Origin: Amaricoccus sp003258405
GTDB taxonomy: Bacteria > Pseudomonadota > Alphaproteobacteria > Rhodobacterales > Rhodobacteraceae
Reading direction: 5' to 3'
Length of the DNA stretch: 64,000 bases
NCBI RefSeq assembly: GCF_043226085.1
Contig: NZ_CP171225.1
Location: 3,410,001 to 3,474,000 of the forward strand
This document shows, one piece after another, positions 1 to 7,697 of this stretch. Below the pieces are notes generated by a model, which worked only from the letters and a program-made list of their open reading frames with translations, had not been told where the DNA came from and ran no database searches. Made by a program: the position numbers and the translations under genes. How positions within the stretch are numbered: position 1 is the first letter of the stretch; each line of letters opens with the position of its first letter.

Positions 1-669
1 TCCGCGCCGGTCATCCAGACCCATATCGCGGGTGGATCGGGGATCATCACCGGCAATTTCTCGCCCGAGGAATCGAACCGCCTCGCGGTGCTGCTGCGCG
101 CCGGTGCGCTTCCCGCCGAGATCAAGGTGCTCGAGCAGCGCACGGTCGGCCCGGAGCTCGGGCGCGACTCGATCGAGTCGGGCGAGATCGCCGCGGCGGT
201 CGCCGCCGTCGCCATCATCGCCTTCATCATCGCGAGTTACGGGCTCTTCGGGGTCTTCGCCTCGATCGCGCTCGTCACCAACATCGTGCTGATCCTCGCG
301 CTCATGACCCTGCTCGGCGCCACGCTCACCATGCCGGGCATCGCGGGCCTCGTGCTCACGATCGGCATGGCGGTGGACGCCAACGTGCTGATCTTCGAAC
401 GCATCCGCGAGGAAGCGAGGTCCGGGCGGGGGCCCGCACGGGCAATCGAGCTCGGCTTCGAGAAAGCCTTCTCCTCGATCCTCGACGGCAACCTCACCAC
501 GCTCATCGTCGCGGTGATCCTCTATGCGATCGGCGCCGGTCCTGTCCGCGGCTTCGGCGTGACGCTGGCCCTCGGCCTCCTCTGCTCGGTCTTTACCGCC
601 GTCTTCGTCACCCGCATGATGATCACGGGCTGGTTCGACCGGCGGCGCCCGAAGGTGCTCGCGCTATGA
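1..669 (+). CDS. secD: Protein translocase subunit SecD, C-terminal part (cut by window edge)
   Basis: SecD works with SecF in the inner membrane and uses the proton motive force to help pull secreted proteins out of the SecYEG channel. The reading frame is open from base 1, so about 222 C-terminal residues are visible and the start lies upstream. The visible part contains the VGPELG segment that leads into the membrane domain, then about five hydrophobic segments. The conserved transmembrane motif GMAVDANVLIFERIREE, with the Asp linked to proton transfer in SecD, is intact. secF follows after 77 bases, the usual order. Identification is firm. Confidence 0.97.
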   Translation, partial: SAPVIQTHIAGGSGIITGNFSPEESNRLAVLLRAGALPAEIKVLEQRTVGPELGRDSIESGEIAAAVAAVAIIAFIIASYGLFGVFASIALVTNIVLILALMTLLGATLTMPGIAGLVLTIGMAVDANVLIFERIREEARSGRGPARAIELGFEKAFSSILDGNLTTLIVAVILYAIGAGPVRGFGVTLALGLLCSVFTAVFVTRMMITGWFDRRRPKVLAL

Positions 670-746
670 CGATGACCAAGGCAACGACGAGCACGGCAAC
701 GCGCTGCGGGCCCGCGCGCCCCTCCGCCAGCGGGAGACGATAGATC

Positions 747-1706
747 ATGATGCGCCTGCGCCTGGTCCCCGAGGAGACCAATCTCGATTTCTTCCGCCCG
801 ATGCGCTTCTGGCTCGCCGTATCGATCATCGGCGTGATCGGCACCCTGATCCTGCTGCCGGTGCGGGGGCTCAACTTCGGCGTCGATTTCCTCGGCGGCT
901 CGCTGATCCTCGCCGAGTTTCCCGAAACCCACGAAATCGGCGACTATCGCACGCTGCTGAATGGCCTCGATCTCGGCGCGGTCGCCGTCACCGAGGCTTC
1001 GGGCGGCCATGGCGGCCAGGTCGTGCTGATGCGCATCGGCTCGAACGGCGAGGCCGACCAGTCGCAGGTCGTTGCCACCGTGCGCGGCGCGCTCGATGCT
1101 GCCTATCCGGGCGTCCAGTATCTCCAGGTCGACAGTGTCGGCGGCAAGGTCTCGGGCGAGCTGGTGCAGACCGGCGTCATCGCGGTCGCGCTCGCGGTGG
1201 TCGCCATCATGTTCTACATCTGGCTGCGCTTCGAGTGGCAGTTCGCGGTGGGGGCGGCGATCTCGCTCATTCACGATGCCATCGTGACGGTCGGGATCTT
1301 TTCGCTCCTGCAGTTCGAGTTCAACCTCCAGATCGTCGCCGCGATCCTCACGATCATCGGCTACTCGATCAACGACACGGTGGTGGTCTTCGACCGCGTC
1401 CGCGAGAACCTGCGCAAATACAAGACCAAGCCGCTCAAGGACGTGATGAACCTCGCGCTCAACGAGACGCTCAGCCGCACGGTGCTCACCTCCGGCACGA
1501 CGCTCATCGCGCTCGTTGCCCTGCTTCTGCTCGGTGGCCCGGTCACCTGGGGCTTTGCCTTCGCGGTGATCTTCGGGGTGCTGAGCGGCACCTATTCCTC
1601 GATCTGGGTCGCGAGCGCCATCGTGCTGCGGCTCGGCGTCAAGCGGGACTGGAGCAAGCCGGGCGGCGGCGCGGCAGGTACCAAGTTCGCCAACGTGGAC
1701 GCCTGA
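747..1706 (+). CDS. secF: Protein translocase subunit SecF
   Basis: SecF is the partner of SecD in the SecDF auxiliary complex of the Sec translocon. The 319-residue protein has the standard layout: a first membrane helix near residues 26-46, the motif NFGVDFLGGSLI, a periplasmic domain to about residue 130, then five helices. The SecF signature SINDTVVVFDRVREN is present near residue 210. The ATG at 747 starts the protein; a second ATG follows directly. Length matches alphaproteobacterial SecF. It is presumably co-transcribed with secD and the downstream Mth938-like gene. Confidence 0.97.
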   Translation: MMRLRLVPEETNLDFFRPMRFWLAVSIIGVIGTLILLPVRGLNFGVDFLGGSLILAEFPETHEIGDYRTLLNGLDLGAVAVTEASGGHGGQVVLMRIGSNGEADQSQVVATVRGALDAAYPGVQYLQVDSVGGKVSGELVQTGVIAVALAVVAIMFYIWLRFEWQFAVGAAISLIHDAIVTVGIFSLLQFEFNLQIVAAILTIIGYSINDTVVVFDRVRENLRKYKTKPLKDVMNLALNETLSRTVLTSGTTLIALVALLLLGGPVTWGFAFAVIFGVLSGTYSSIWVASAIVLRLGVKRDWSKPGGGAAGTKFANVDA

Positions 1707-1721
1707 GCGCGTCCCTGCCGC

Positions 1722-1745
1722 GCGCCCCGGCTCCGACCGGGGCGC
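1722..1745 (+). other. Strong hairpin between secF and the Mth938-like gene
   Basis: A perfect 9-bp stem, GCGCCCCGG at 1722-1730 and CCGGGGCGC at 1737-1745, closes a 6-base loop 16 bases after the secF stop. There is no following T tract, so it is more likely an mRNA-stabilising or partly terminating element than a full intrinsic terminator. Confidence 0.4.
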
Positions 1746-1777
1746 CGCGCCCCGCGACCTTGCGAGGGAGGACAGCA

Positions 1778-2143
1778 ATGCAGACCGTCGAGATGACGTT
1801 CCGGGACGGCGCACGGCCGATCGACGGCTACGGGCCCGGCGCCTTCCGCATCGCGGGCGAGGTGCACCGCGGGCCGCTTGCGGTACTGCCCGGCGGCCTT
1901 ATGGCCTGGGCCGGGCTCCACGATCTCTCGATCTTCGCGGACCGCGCGGCCGAGATCGACGTCCTGCTCGTCGGCCTCGGCGCGACCCTCGTGCAGCCCG
2001 GAGCGGATTTCCTCGCCGAGCGCACCCGCCTCGAGGCGGCGGGCATCGGCGTCGAGTTCATGGTCACGCCCTCCGCCTGCCGGACCTACAACGTGCTCCT
2101 GGCCGAGGGCCGCCGCGTCGCGGCCGCGCTCGTCCCGGTCTGA
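1778..2143 (+). CDS. Mth938-like domain-containing protein
   Basis: A 121-residue soluble protein of the Mth938 (DUF498) family, a small alpha/beta fold related to the assembly factor NDUFAF3 of respiratory complex I; the bacterial function is not settled. Family marks are a central LLVGLGATLVQP segment and the later motif TPSACRTYNVLLAEGRRVAAALVPV-like end, in which TP.ACRTYN and the LL.EGR.VAAAL helix are typical. The start is the ATG at 1778, behind a strong GGGAGGA site. The position after secDF is common in alphaproteobacteria, which suggests a link to membrane protein biogenesis. Confidence 0.85.
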   Translation: MQTVEMTFRDGARPIDGYGPGAFRIAGEVHRGPLAVLPGGLMAWAGLHDLSIFADRAAEIDVLLVGLGATLVQPGADFLAERTRLEAAGIGVEFMVTPSACRTYNVLLAEGRRVAAALVPV

Positions 2144-2182
2144 CCCGCTCGCGAGGCCGTGAACGCGCTGCTCCCTGAGTAA

Positions 2183-2234
2183 GGAACTTCCCCGCAGCCG
2201 AGGGGTTTTGCCTTGGAACGGGAGCGCCTATAAG
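2183..2234 (+). promoter_or_regulatory. Candidate promoters upstream of sodB
   Basis: Two overlapping promoter-like signals lie here. GGAAC at 2183-2187, a 16-base spacer and GGTT at 2204-2207 is one base off the GGAAC-N16-CGTT pattern of EcfG-type stress sigma factors. TTGCCT at 2208-2213 and TATAAG at 2229-2234 resemble a housekeeping promoter, though the 15-base spacer is short. Neither is proven; transcript start mapping would decide. Confidence 0.3.
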
Positions 2235-2300
2235 GCGATAACCGGCCGTTGCCAGAATGCTTCCCGATGGGGCGCGGCCCAACAGACAGAGGGGATATAA

Positions 2301-2900
2301 ATGCCTTTTGAACTTCCCGACCTTCCCTATGCCCATGACGCGCTTGCCGATCTCGGCATGTCGAAGGAAACGCTCGAGTACCACCACGACATCCACCACA
2401 AGGCCTATGTCGACAACGGCAACAAGCTGATTGCCGGCACCGAGTGGGAAGGCAAGTCGGTCGAGGACATCATCACCGGCACCTATTCCGCCGATGCGGT
2501 GGCCCAGTCGGGCATCTTCAACAACGCCTCCCAGCATTGGAACCACACCCAGTTCTGGAAGATGATGGGCCCGGGCGAGAAGAAGATGCCGGGCGATCTC
2601 GAAGCGCGGCTGACCGAGTGCTTCGGCTCCGTCGACCAGTTCAAGTCCGACTTCTCCGCCGCCGGCGCCGGCCAGTTCGGCTCGGGCTGGGCCTGGCTCG
2701 TCGCAGAGAGCGATGGCGGCCTCAAGGTCACCAAGACCGAGAACGGCGTGAACCCGCTTTGCTTCGGCCAGAAGGCCCTGCTCGGCTGCGACGTGTGGGA
2801 GCATTCCTACTACATCGACTTCCGCAACAAGCGCCCGGCCTATCTCACCAACTTCCTCGACAAGCTGGTGAACTGGGAATACGTCGCCTCGCAGCTCTGA
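2301..2900 (+). CDS. sodB: Superoxide dismutase, Fe type
   Basis: The enzyme dismutates superoxide to oxygen and hydrogen peroxide in the cytoplasm. At 199 residues it has the normal length of single-domain Fe/Mn SOD. Metal ligands are visible in the N-terminal YHHDIHHKAYVDN stretch, in NASQHWNHTQFW, and in the C-terminal DVWEHSYYIDFRN (Asp and His). The AGQFGSGWAWL segment and the pattern around QHWNHTQFW point to the iron form, though metal use cannot be proved from sequence. The start ATG at 2301 sits behind AGAGGGG. The gene is monocistronic, with its own terminator. Confidence 0.96.
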   Translation: MPFELPDLPYAHDALADLGMSKETLEYHHDIHHKAYVDNGNKLIAGTEWEGKSVEDIITGTYSADAVAQSGIFNNASQHWNHTQFWKMMGPGEKKMPGDLEARLTECFGSVDQFKSDFSAAGAGQFGSGWAWLVAESDGGLKVTKTENGVNPLCFGQKALLGCDVWEHSYYIDFRNKRPAYLTNFLDKLVNWEYVASQL

Positions 2901-2963
2901 GGCACGCGAGGCTGCCCGTCCGCGCCGCGGCCCCGCCGCAAGGCACAGGACAGACAGGATCGG

Positions 2964-2994
2964 ACCCGGCCCCTGCGGCCGGGTTCTGCATTTT
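2964..2994 (+). terminator. Intrinsic terminator of sodB
   Basis: The inverted repeat ACCCGGCC (2964-2971) and GGCCGGGT (2977-2984) with a 5-base loop is followed by TCTGCATTTT. It lies 64 bases after the sodB stop and before the convergent gene at 3009. Confidence 0.8.
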
Positions 2995-3008
2995 CAGCCC
3001 GCCATCTT

Positions 3009-4727
3009 TCAGCCAGCCATACGGGCACTGCCCGGAAGGTGCAGGATCCAGGTCTGGACGCGGCCCTCGATCGTCACGCTCAGATAACCGCCATGCCAGC
3101 GCGCCACCCGATCGACGAACTGGGTCGAAGGGCGGATGGGCACCGGCGTCTGGGCTTCGCCCGCCGGCGGGATGCCACCGCAGGAGATCCGGATCTCCTG
3201 CATCTCGTCCTCGGCGATGAGGCGCACGCTGATGATCGGGGTCGCATCGGCGGAGCGCGCCATGGCGCGGGCCAGCAGGCGCTCGACGGCGCAGGTCAGC
3301 AGGAACCGGTCGCCCCGGATCCGGCCGTGCGCCTGCTCCCTGAGAATCGCCGGCTGACGGGGTCCGTTGCGGAAACCGCCCTGGGCGATGCTCGCCTCCA
3401 GCACGTCGCGGAAGTCCAGCGTCTCGATGTCGAGCGACCGGGGCCGGAGCGTGTCGGGCTGCCCGAGGCTCGCGAGCAGCTGCGAGAGGGCGCGCGCCTC
3501 GGAGAGGATCTCCTCGGCCGTCTCCCGCGCCTCTCCGGTGCGTTCGACGCTGAGCAGCTCGCTGAGCTGGAGCGCGCTGTGGCGCAGGCGAATGGCAAAG
3601 AGCCGCATGTCCTCGCCAAGCGCATGCGCAAGCTGGGCATAATCGTCATGGGCCGTGTTGAGCAGCTCCGTCGCGCGCGAGAGATCCTGCTGCAGCTTCG
3701 GCGCGGCCTGGGCCCCCGATACCTTCAGAACGCCCCGGCGGAAGAGCAGCGGCAGGACGATGCCGGCGGCGGCAAACCCGACGGCAAGCCCCGCGGCGCC
3801 GAGGGCGAGGGCGGACACGCTCGGGTCGTGCGCGCCGGCCTCCGCGGGCGTGATGGCGATGCGCAGGCCCGCGGTGAGGGCGAAGGCCGTGAGCCCGATC
3901 GCGGTGCGGCGGCTGGGCGGCTGCCCCCGGGCGGCCGCCGACATGCTCGCAATCTCCCGGTCCGCGGCGAGGAAGAACACCCCGATGACGCTGAAGGCGA
4001 TGGCTTCCGGGAAGGAGATGCCGCCGAGGAACGGTGACAGGAAGAGCGGGGGGTGGTTGAGGACATATCCGGCGAGCGTTGTGCCGGCAAAGCCGAGGAT
4101 GATGCCGTCGATCGCCAGCGCGAGCAGCGGGGCGGGAGCTGCGACCAGAATGCTGCTGGCGACGAGGATGAGCATGGCTGCCGAGCTCGGACAGAGGATC
4201 AGCACGGCGCTGCCTTCCATCGCGGGCTCGTGCGGGCTCACCAGCGGCTGGATGAGAGCGTATTGCAGCAGGGCTGCGATCCCGGTCGTGATCGGCAGGA
4301 TCCAGCAGGCGGTGCGCGCGGCGGGTATCCACGAGAGCATGAGCAGACCACCCAGCAGCATCAGCACATAGGCGTTGAGCGGATCGAGCGGGATCCAGCT
4401 CGCGCGGCCCTGGGCAAGCCAGGTATCGCCGGTCGATTGCCCCATCACCCCCGCAATTCCGAGAAGCAGCACGATCGCGCCGGCGACGAACCGAAGCGAC
4501 GGCAAGGGGCCACGGTAGGGAATTCCTATGCGGGGCTCCCCTGCCGGCATCGGGCCGGCCAGGACGCCGAGCGGGTCGCGCCCGGGCGCGGCGCCATGCC
4601 GAAGATGGGCGTCGCCGCGCAACCCCTGGGGAAGTGAAAATCTGTTGAGAACCATGGCGGCAAGCGCTCCCACGACGAGGATACGAAAACGGAAAAAATG
4701 ACTTTTCAAAAGATCAGGCGCATTCAT
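3009..4727 (-). CDS. Membrane histidine-kinase-like protein, probably catalytically inactive
   Basis: A 572-residue membrane protein. About eight hydrophobic segments fill residues 14-330. They are followed by a helical region around residue 368 that resembles a DHp domain, with HALGEDMRLFAIRLRH carrying a candidate phospho-acceptor His. The last 150 residues have the rough shape of a GHKL ATPase domain, but I cannot find a normal N box (the equivalent stretch reads LLTCAVERLLARAM) or glycine-rich G1/G2 boxes. It is therefore likely a degenerate kinase that senses or scaffolds. The ATG at 4727 was chosen over one 45 bases upstream, which would add a Cys-rich stretch before the first helix. 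No response regulator is adjacent. Confidence 0.6.
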   Translation of the reverse strand: MNAPDLLKSHFFRFRILVVGALAAMVLNRFSLPQGLRGDAHLRHGAAPGRDPLGVLAGPMPAGEPRIGIPYRGPLPSLRFVAGAIVLLLGIAGVMGQSTGDTWLAQGRASWIPLDPLNAYVLMLLGGLLMLSWIPAARTACWILPITTGIAALLQYALIQPLVSPHEPAMEGSAVLILCPSSAAMLILVASSILVAAPAPLLALAIDGIILGFAGTTLAGYVLNHPPLFLSPFLGGISFPEAIAFSVIGVFFLAADREIASMSAAARGQPPSRRTAIGLTAFALTAGLRIAITPAEAGAHDPSVSALALGAAGLAVGFAAAGIVLPLLFRRGVLKVSGAQAAPKLQQDLSRATELLNTAHDDYAQLAHALGEDMRLFAIRLRHSALQLSELLSVERTGEARETAEEILSEARALSQLLASLGQPDTLRPRSLDIETLDFRDVLEASIAQGGFRNGPRQPAILREQAHGRIRGDRFLLTCAVERLLARAMARSADATPIISVRLIAEDEMQEIRISCGGIPPAGEAQTPVPIRPSTQFVDRVARWHGGYLSVTIEGRVQTWILHLPGSARMAG

Positions 4728-4818
4728 CGGAGCACAATCGTCGCAACAAGCTACAGGCCGCGCCGAAAACAATCAACTGTGAGTTGTTAAGTGTTGATCC
4801 GACCGAGCCTCTCACGCG

Positions 4819-4850
4819 GCATTCCGTCCTTGTGATGGCGGTCGGAATGC
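4819..4850. repeat. Inverted repeat in the divergent region before rarD
   Basis: GCATTCCG at 4819-4826 and CGGAATGC at 4843-4850 form a perfect 8-bp inverted repeat with a 16-base loop. It lies between the divergent kinase-like gene and rarD, so it could be an operator or a hairpin in the rarD leader. No T tract follows. Confidence 0.35.
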
Positions 4851-4944
4851 GCCACCCGGATGAAGGCCCAGTCCGGACTGTCCGGTCCGGGATCGGGCGC
4901 GGCGCCGCGCTTCGGGACGTGGGCCTCAGGGCCGGAGGTGAGCG

Positions 4945-5922
4945 ATGACGGATGCGTTCAAGGGGCTGCTTGCAATGACCGCCGCCGCGGCGGCCTGGGG
5001 CCTGTCGGGGATGTATTACAAGCTGCTCGCCGAGGTTCCGGCGCTCGAGGTGCTCAGCCATCGCATCCTCTGGAGCGCGGTCTTCTTCGGCGCGCTGATC
5101 CTCGTGCGGGGCAGGGGGGCGGAGGTGGCCGAGGTGCTCGGCCACCGCCGGACGCTGCGCCTGCTCGTCTGGGCGGCGCTCTCGATCGGCGCGAACTGGT
5201 TTCTCTTCATCTATTCGATTCAGGGCGGCCTGGCGCTCGAGGCGAGCCTCGGCTACTACATCTTCCCGCTGGTGGCGGTCACGCTCGGCGCCCTGACCTT
5301 CGGCGAGCGGTTCTCACGCGGTCAGGCGGCGGCGCTCGCCCTTGTGGCTGCGGCGGTGCTGGTGCTTACCATCGGCCTCCACGCGCCGCCCTGGATCGCG
5401 CTCATCCTCGCCGGAACCTTCGCCACCTATGGCCTGCTCAAGAAGCGGACCCGTACCGGCCCGGTCATCTCCGTCTTTGCCGAAACCGCGGTGCTTCTGC
5501 CTGCCGCGCTCGTCTGGCTCGCGGGTGCCACCTTCGCGGGCTGGACGGGGCCGGGAACCGCGGCCCAGGCGGGCTGGTTCGGCCATGACTGGCAGGTCTC
5601 GCTGCTCCTCGTGGGATCTGGCATCATCACCGCGCTGCCGCTCAACCTCATGTCCTACGCTGCGCAGCGGGTGAAATACTCGACCCTCGGCCTCGTCCAG
5701 TATCTCAATCCGACGCTCCAGTTCGCCGTCGCTGTGGCGGTCTTCGGCGAGCCCTTCACCCGCTGGCACGCCATCGCCTTTCCGATGATCTGGACCGCGC
5801 TGCTGCTCTATGCCGCCGAGAGCCTGCGTCAGGAAAGGGCTTCGCGCAGGCTCGCCATCAGCGAGGCCACGCTGTCGACCGGGGTGAGAAACGCAAGGAA
5901 CTCCGGTTCGGCAAAGCCCTGA
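4945..5922 (+). CDS. rarD: RarD-type EamA (DMT superfamily) permease
   Basis: An inner-membrane transporter of 325 residues with about ten hydrophobic helices, the layout of the RarD branch of the drug/metabolite transporter superfamily. The N-terminus (KGLLAMTAAAAAWGLSGMYYK) and the middle segment SLGYYIFPLVAVTLGALTFGER are typical of RarD. E. coli RarD was named for a chloramphenicol phenotype; the physiological substrate is unknown. The start ATG at 4945 has GGAGGTGAGCG just upstream. The last 94 bases overlap the convergent LOG gene, which gives the protein a charged, poorly conserved tail after about residue 295. Confidence 0.85.
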   Translation: MTDAFKGLLAMTAAAAAWGLSGMYYKLLAEVPALEVLSHRILWSAVFFGALILVRGRGAEVAEVLGHRRTLRLLVWAALSIGANWFLFIYSIQGGLALEASLGYYIFPLVAVTLGALTFGERFSRGQAAALALVAAAVLVLTIGLHAPPWIALILAGTFATYGLLKKRTRTGPVISVFAETAVLLPAALVWLAGATFAGWTGPGTAAQAGWFGHDWQVSLLLVGSGIITALPLNLMSYAAQRVKYSTLGLVQYLNPTLQFAVAVAVFGEPFTRWHAIAFPMIWTALLLYAAESLRQERASRRLAISEATLSTGVRNARNSGSAKP

Positions 5923-6401
5923 TCGACGACATGGCGCAGCAGCGCCAGCAGCGGGTCCCAGTAGCCGTCGCAATTGAGCAGATAGACCGGCTTCTGGTGC
6001 AGCCCGAGCTGGCGCCAGGTCAGCACCTCGAAGAGCTCGTCGAGCGAGCCCGGCCCCCCGGGCAGCGTCACGATCGCATCGGCGTTCATGAACATGACCT
6101 TCTTGCGCTCGTGCATCGTCTCCGTGACGATGAAGGTAGAGAGGTCGCGCTTGCCGACCTCGCGCCGCATGAGATGCACCGGGATCACGCCGAAGGTCGT
6201 GCCGCCCGCTGCCTGGGCCGCGCGCGCGACCGCCCCCATGAGGCCCACGTCTCCCGCGCCGTAGACCAGCCGGTGGCCCGCCTCGGCCAGTGCCGTGCCG
6301 AGCGCGGTCGCCGCTTCGGCATGGGCGGGGTTCGTGCCGGTACGTGAGCCACAGAAGACACAGACGGATTTCACTGATTCGGGCTGCATGGACAGATTCA
6401 C
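5829..6401 (-). CDS. LOG-family (TIGR00730) nucleotide 5'-monophosphate phosphoribohydrolase
   Basis: A 190-residue Rossmann-fold protein of the LOG (lysine-decarboxylase-like) family. Members release the free base from nucleoside 5'-monophosphates, and in plants this activates cytokinins. Signature motifs are present: VCVFCGSRTG near the N-terminus, GAGDVGLMGAVARAA, MHERKKVMFMNADAIVTLPGG, and PGGPGSLDELFEVLTW, which is the family PGGxGTxxE with Ser in place of Thr. It overlaps the 3' end of rarD by 94 bases on the opposite strand and is divergent from the LysM gene. Substrate is inferred from the family only. Confidence 0.85.
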   Translation of the reverse strand: MNLSMQPESVKSVCVFCGSRTGTNPAHAEAATALGTALAEAGHRLVYGAGDVGLMGAVARAAQAAGGTTFGVIPVHLMRREVGKRDLSTFIVTETMHERKKVMFMNADAIVTLPGGPGSLDELFEVLTWRQLGLHQKPVYLLNCDGYWDPLLALLRHVVDQGFAEPEFLAFLTPVDSVASLMASLREALS

Positions 6402-6544
6402 CTGATCACATTATCCTGTGTTTCGAGACTTTTAAGACAATTGCCTGCCAATCCTGCACACGTGCTAGCAGGTTGCCGTCCCCACGGCGAGCCCGGATCG
6501 CACGGACAGGGCGCCCCGCCCGGAGCGGATGGAGGATGCAACCT

Positions 6545-7693
6545 ATGGAAGAAAAAACGGAATCCAGGACTCGCAGGAAGCTCGCGGCCGGGGCGGTCTC
6601 GGCGGCGATTCTTCTGCTCCTCATCTACGCGACTCGGCCGGAACCTCTTGTGCCTCAGGTGCCGGAGCTGGACGCCGAGACCGGGGCGCCGCTGGCCGAT
6701 GCCGCGCCGGGCGCAGGCCCCGGAGAGCTCGCGGACGCCGGGTCCGCGGCGCCGCAGGCCGAGGGCTTCGAGCCCGCCGCTGCCCGCCCGCCCGCATCCG
6801 GCCCCGCCTTCGACATCGTGCGCGTCGAGCCCGATGGTTCGGCGGTGGTCGCGGGCACCGCGCGCCCCGATGCCAAGGTCACCATCTATGCCGATGGCAT
6901 GCCGCTCGCGGCGGTCGAGGCCGATGACGACGGCAGTTTCGTCGCGATCTTCCGGGCCGACCCGGCCCGCGGCGCTCAGGCGCTCACCATGGATGCCGAA
7001 ACCGCCGACGGCACCCGCACCGCCTCCGACGAGGTGGTGATGCTGCTGCCCGACGCCTCCAGCACCGCGGCCGCGCCGCCCGCCGCCGGGGATGCCCCCG
7101 CCGCACAGGCGCCCGCACCCTCCGTCGCCGCCACCGCGATCCTCAGACCCGGCTCCGTCGATGTCCTGCCCGTCGCGCGCCCCGCGGCAATGGCCGCGCC
7201 CATCGACACCGATCAGGTCTCGCTCGGCTCGATCTCCTACACCCAGTCGGGCGAGATCGAGCTGCAGGGCGCAGGGCCCAGGGGCACCGGGCTTCGGGTC
7301 TATGTCGACAACCGCCTTGTGCAGCAGGGCGATGTCGGCGGCAACGGCCGCTGGGTGCTGCGCCTCGCCGACATCGACCAGGGGCTCTACCGGCTGCGGA
7401 TCGACCAGGTCGGCGCCGACGGACGTGTCGCGAGCCGCGTCGAGACGCCCTTCCAGCGCGATTTCCCCGAAGGCCCGCGCCCGCGCCCCGGCCGTACGCT
7501 GCCCGGCATGCAGCCGGGCGTGCTCGCGACCGTCCAGCCGGGCGGCACGCTCTGGACGCTGGCGCGGAGCTATTACGGTTCGGGCGTGCTCTACGCCCAG
7601 ATCTTCACCGCGAATCAGGAGCTGATTCGCGACCCGGACTTGATCTATCCCGGTCAGGTTCTATCTATTCCGGGCCTCGACGAGACGAATTGA
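6545..7693 (+). CDS. Membrane-anchored LysM domain envelope protein
   Basis: A 382-residue protein with a short cytoplasmic N-terminus, one hydrophobic helix at about residues 13-29, and a long Ala/Pro-rich periplasmic linker. Two Ig-like beta modules follow, around residues 93-160 and 220-295; each carries a VxxGxxxPxxxVxxYxDxxxxxxxxADxxG-like pattern. The C-terminal LysM module (about 328-378, ending YPGQVLSIPGL) should bind peptidoglycan. The ATG at 6545 was chosen because GGAGG at 6531-6535 is 9 bases upstream. It is 4 bases from the ABC exporter gene, so the two are likely co-transcribed. Its function is not known beyond cell-wall binding. Confidence 0.8.
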   Translation: MEEKTESRTRRKLAAGAVSAAILLLLIYATRPEPLVPQVPELDAETGAPLADAAPGAGPGELADAGSAAPQAEGFEPAAARPPASGPAFDIVRVEPDGSAVVAGTARPDAKVTIYADGMPLAAVEADDDGSFVAIFRADPARGAQALTMDAETADGTRTASDEVVMLLPDASSTAAAPPAAGDAPAAQAPAPSVAATAILRPGSVDVLPVARPAAMAAPIDTDQVSLGSISYTQSGEIELQGAGPRGTGLRVYVDNRLVQQGDVGGNGRWVLRLADIDQGLYRLRIDQVGADGRVASRVETPFQRDFPEGPRPRPGRTLPGMQPGVLATVQPGGTLWTLARSYYGSGVLYAQIFTANQELIRDPDLIYPGQVLSIPGLDETN

Positions 7694-7697
7694 GCCC

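Noticed and set aside
522..1814. Long minus-strand open frames opposite secDF and many other genes
   Set aside because: They are mirror frames of GC-rich coding sequence, rich in Arg, Asp, Glu and Ala, with no recognisable domains, and they lie over well-identified genes.
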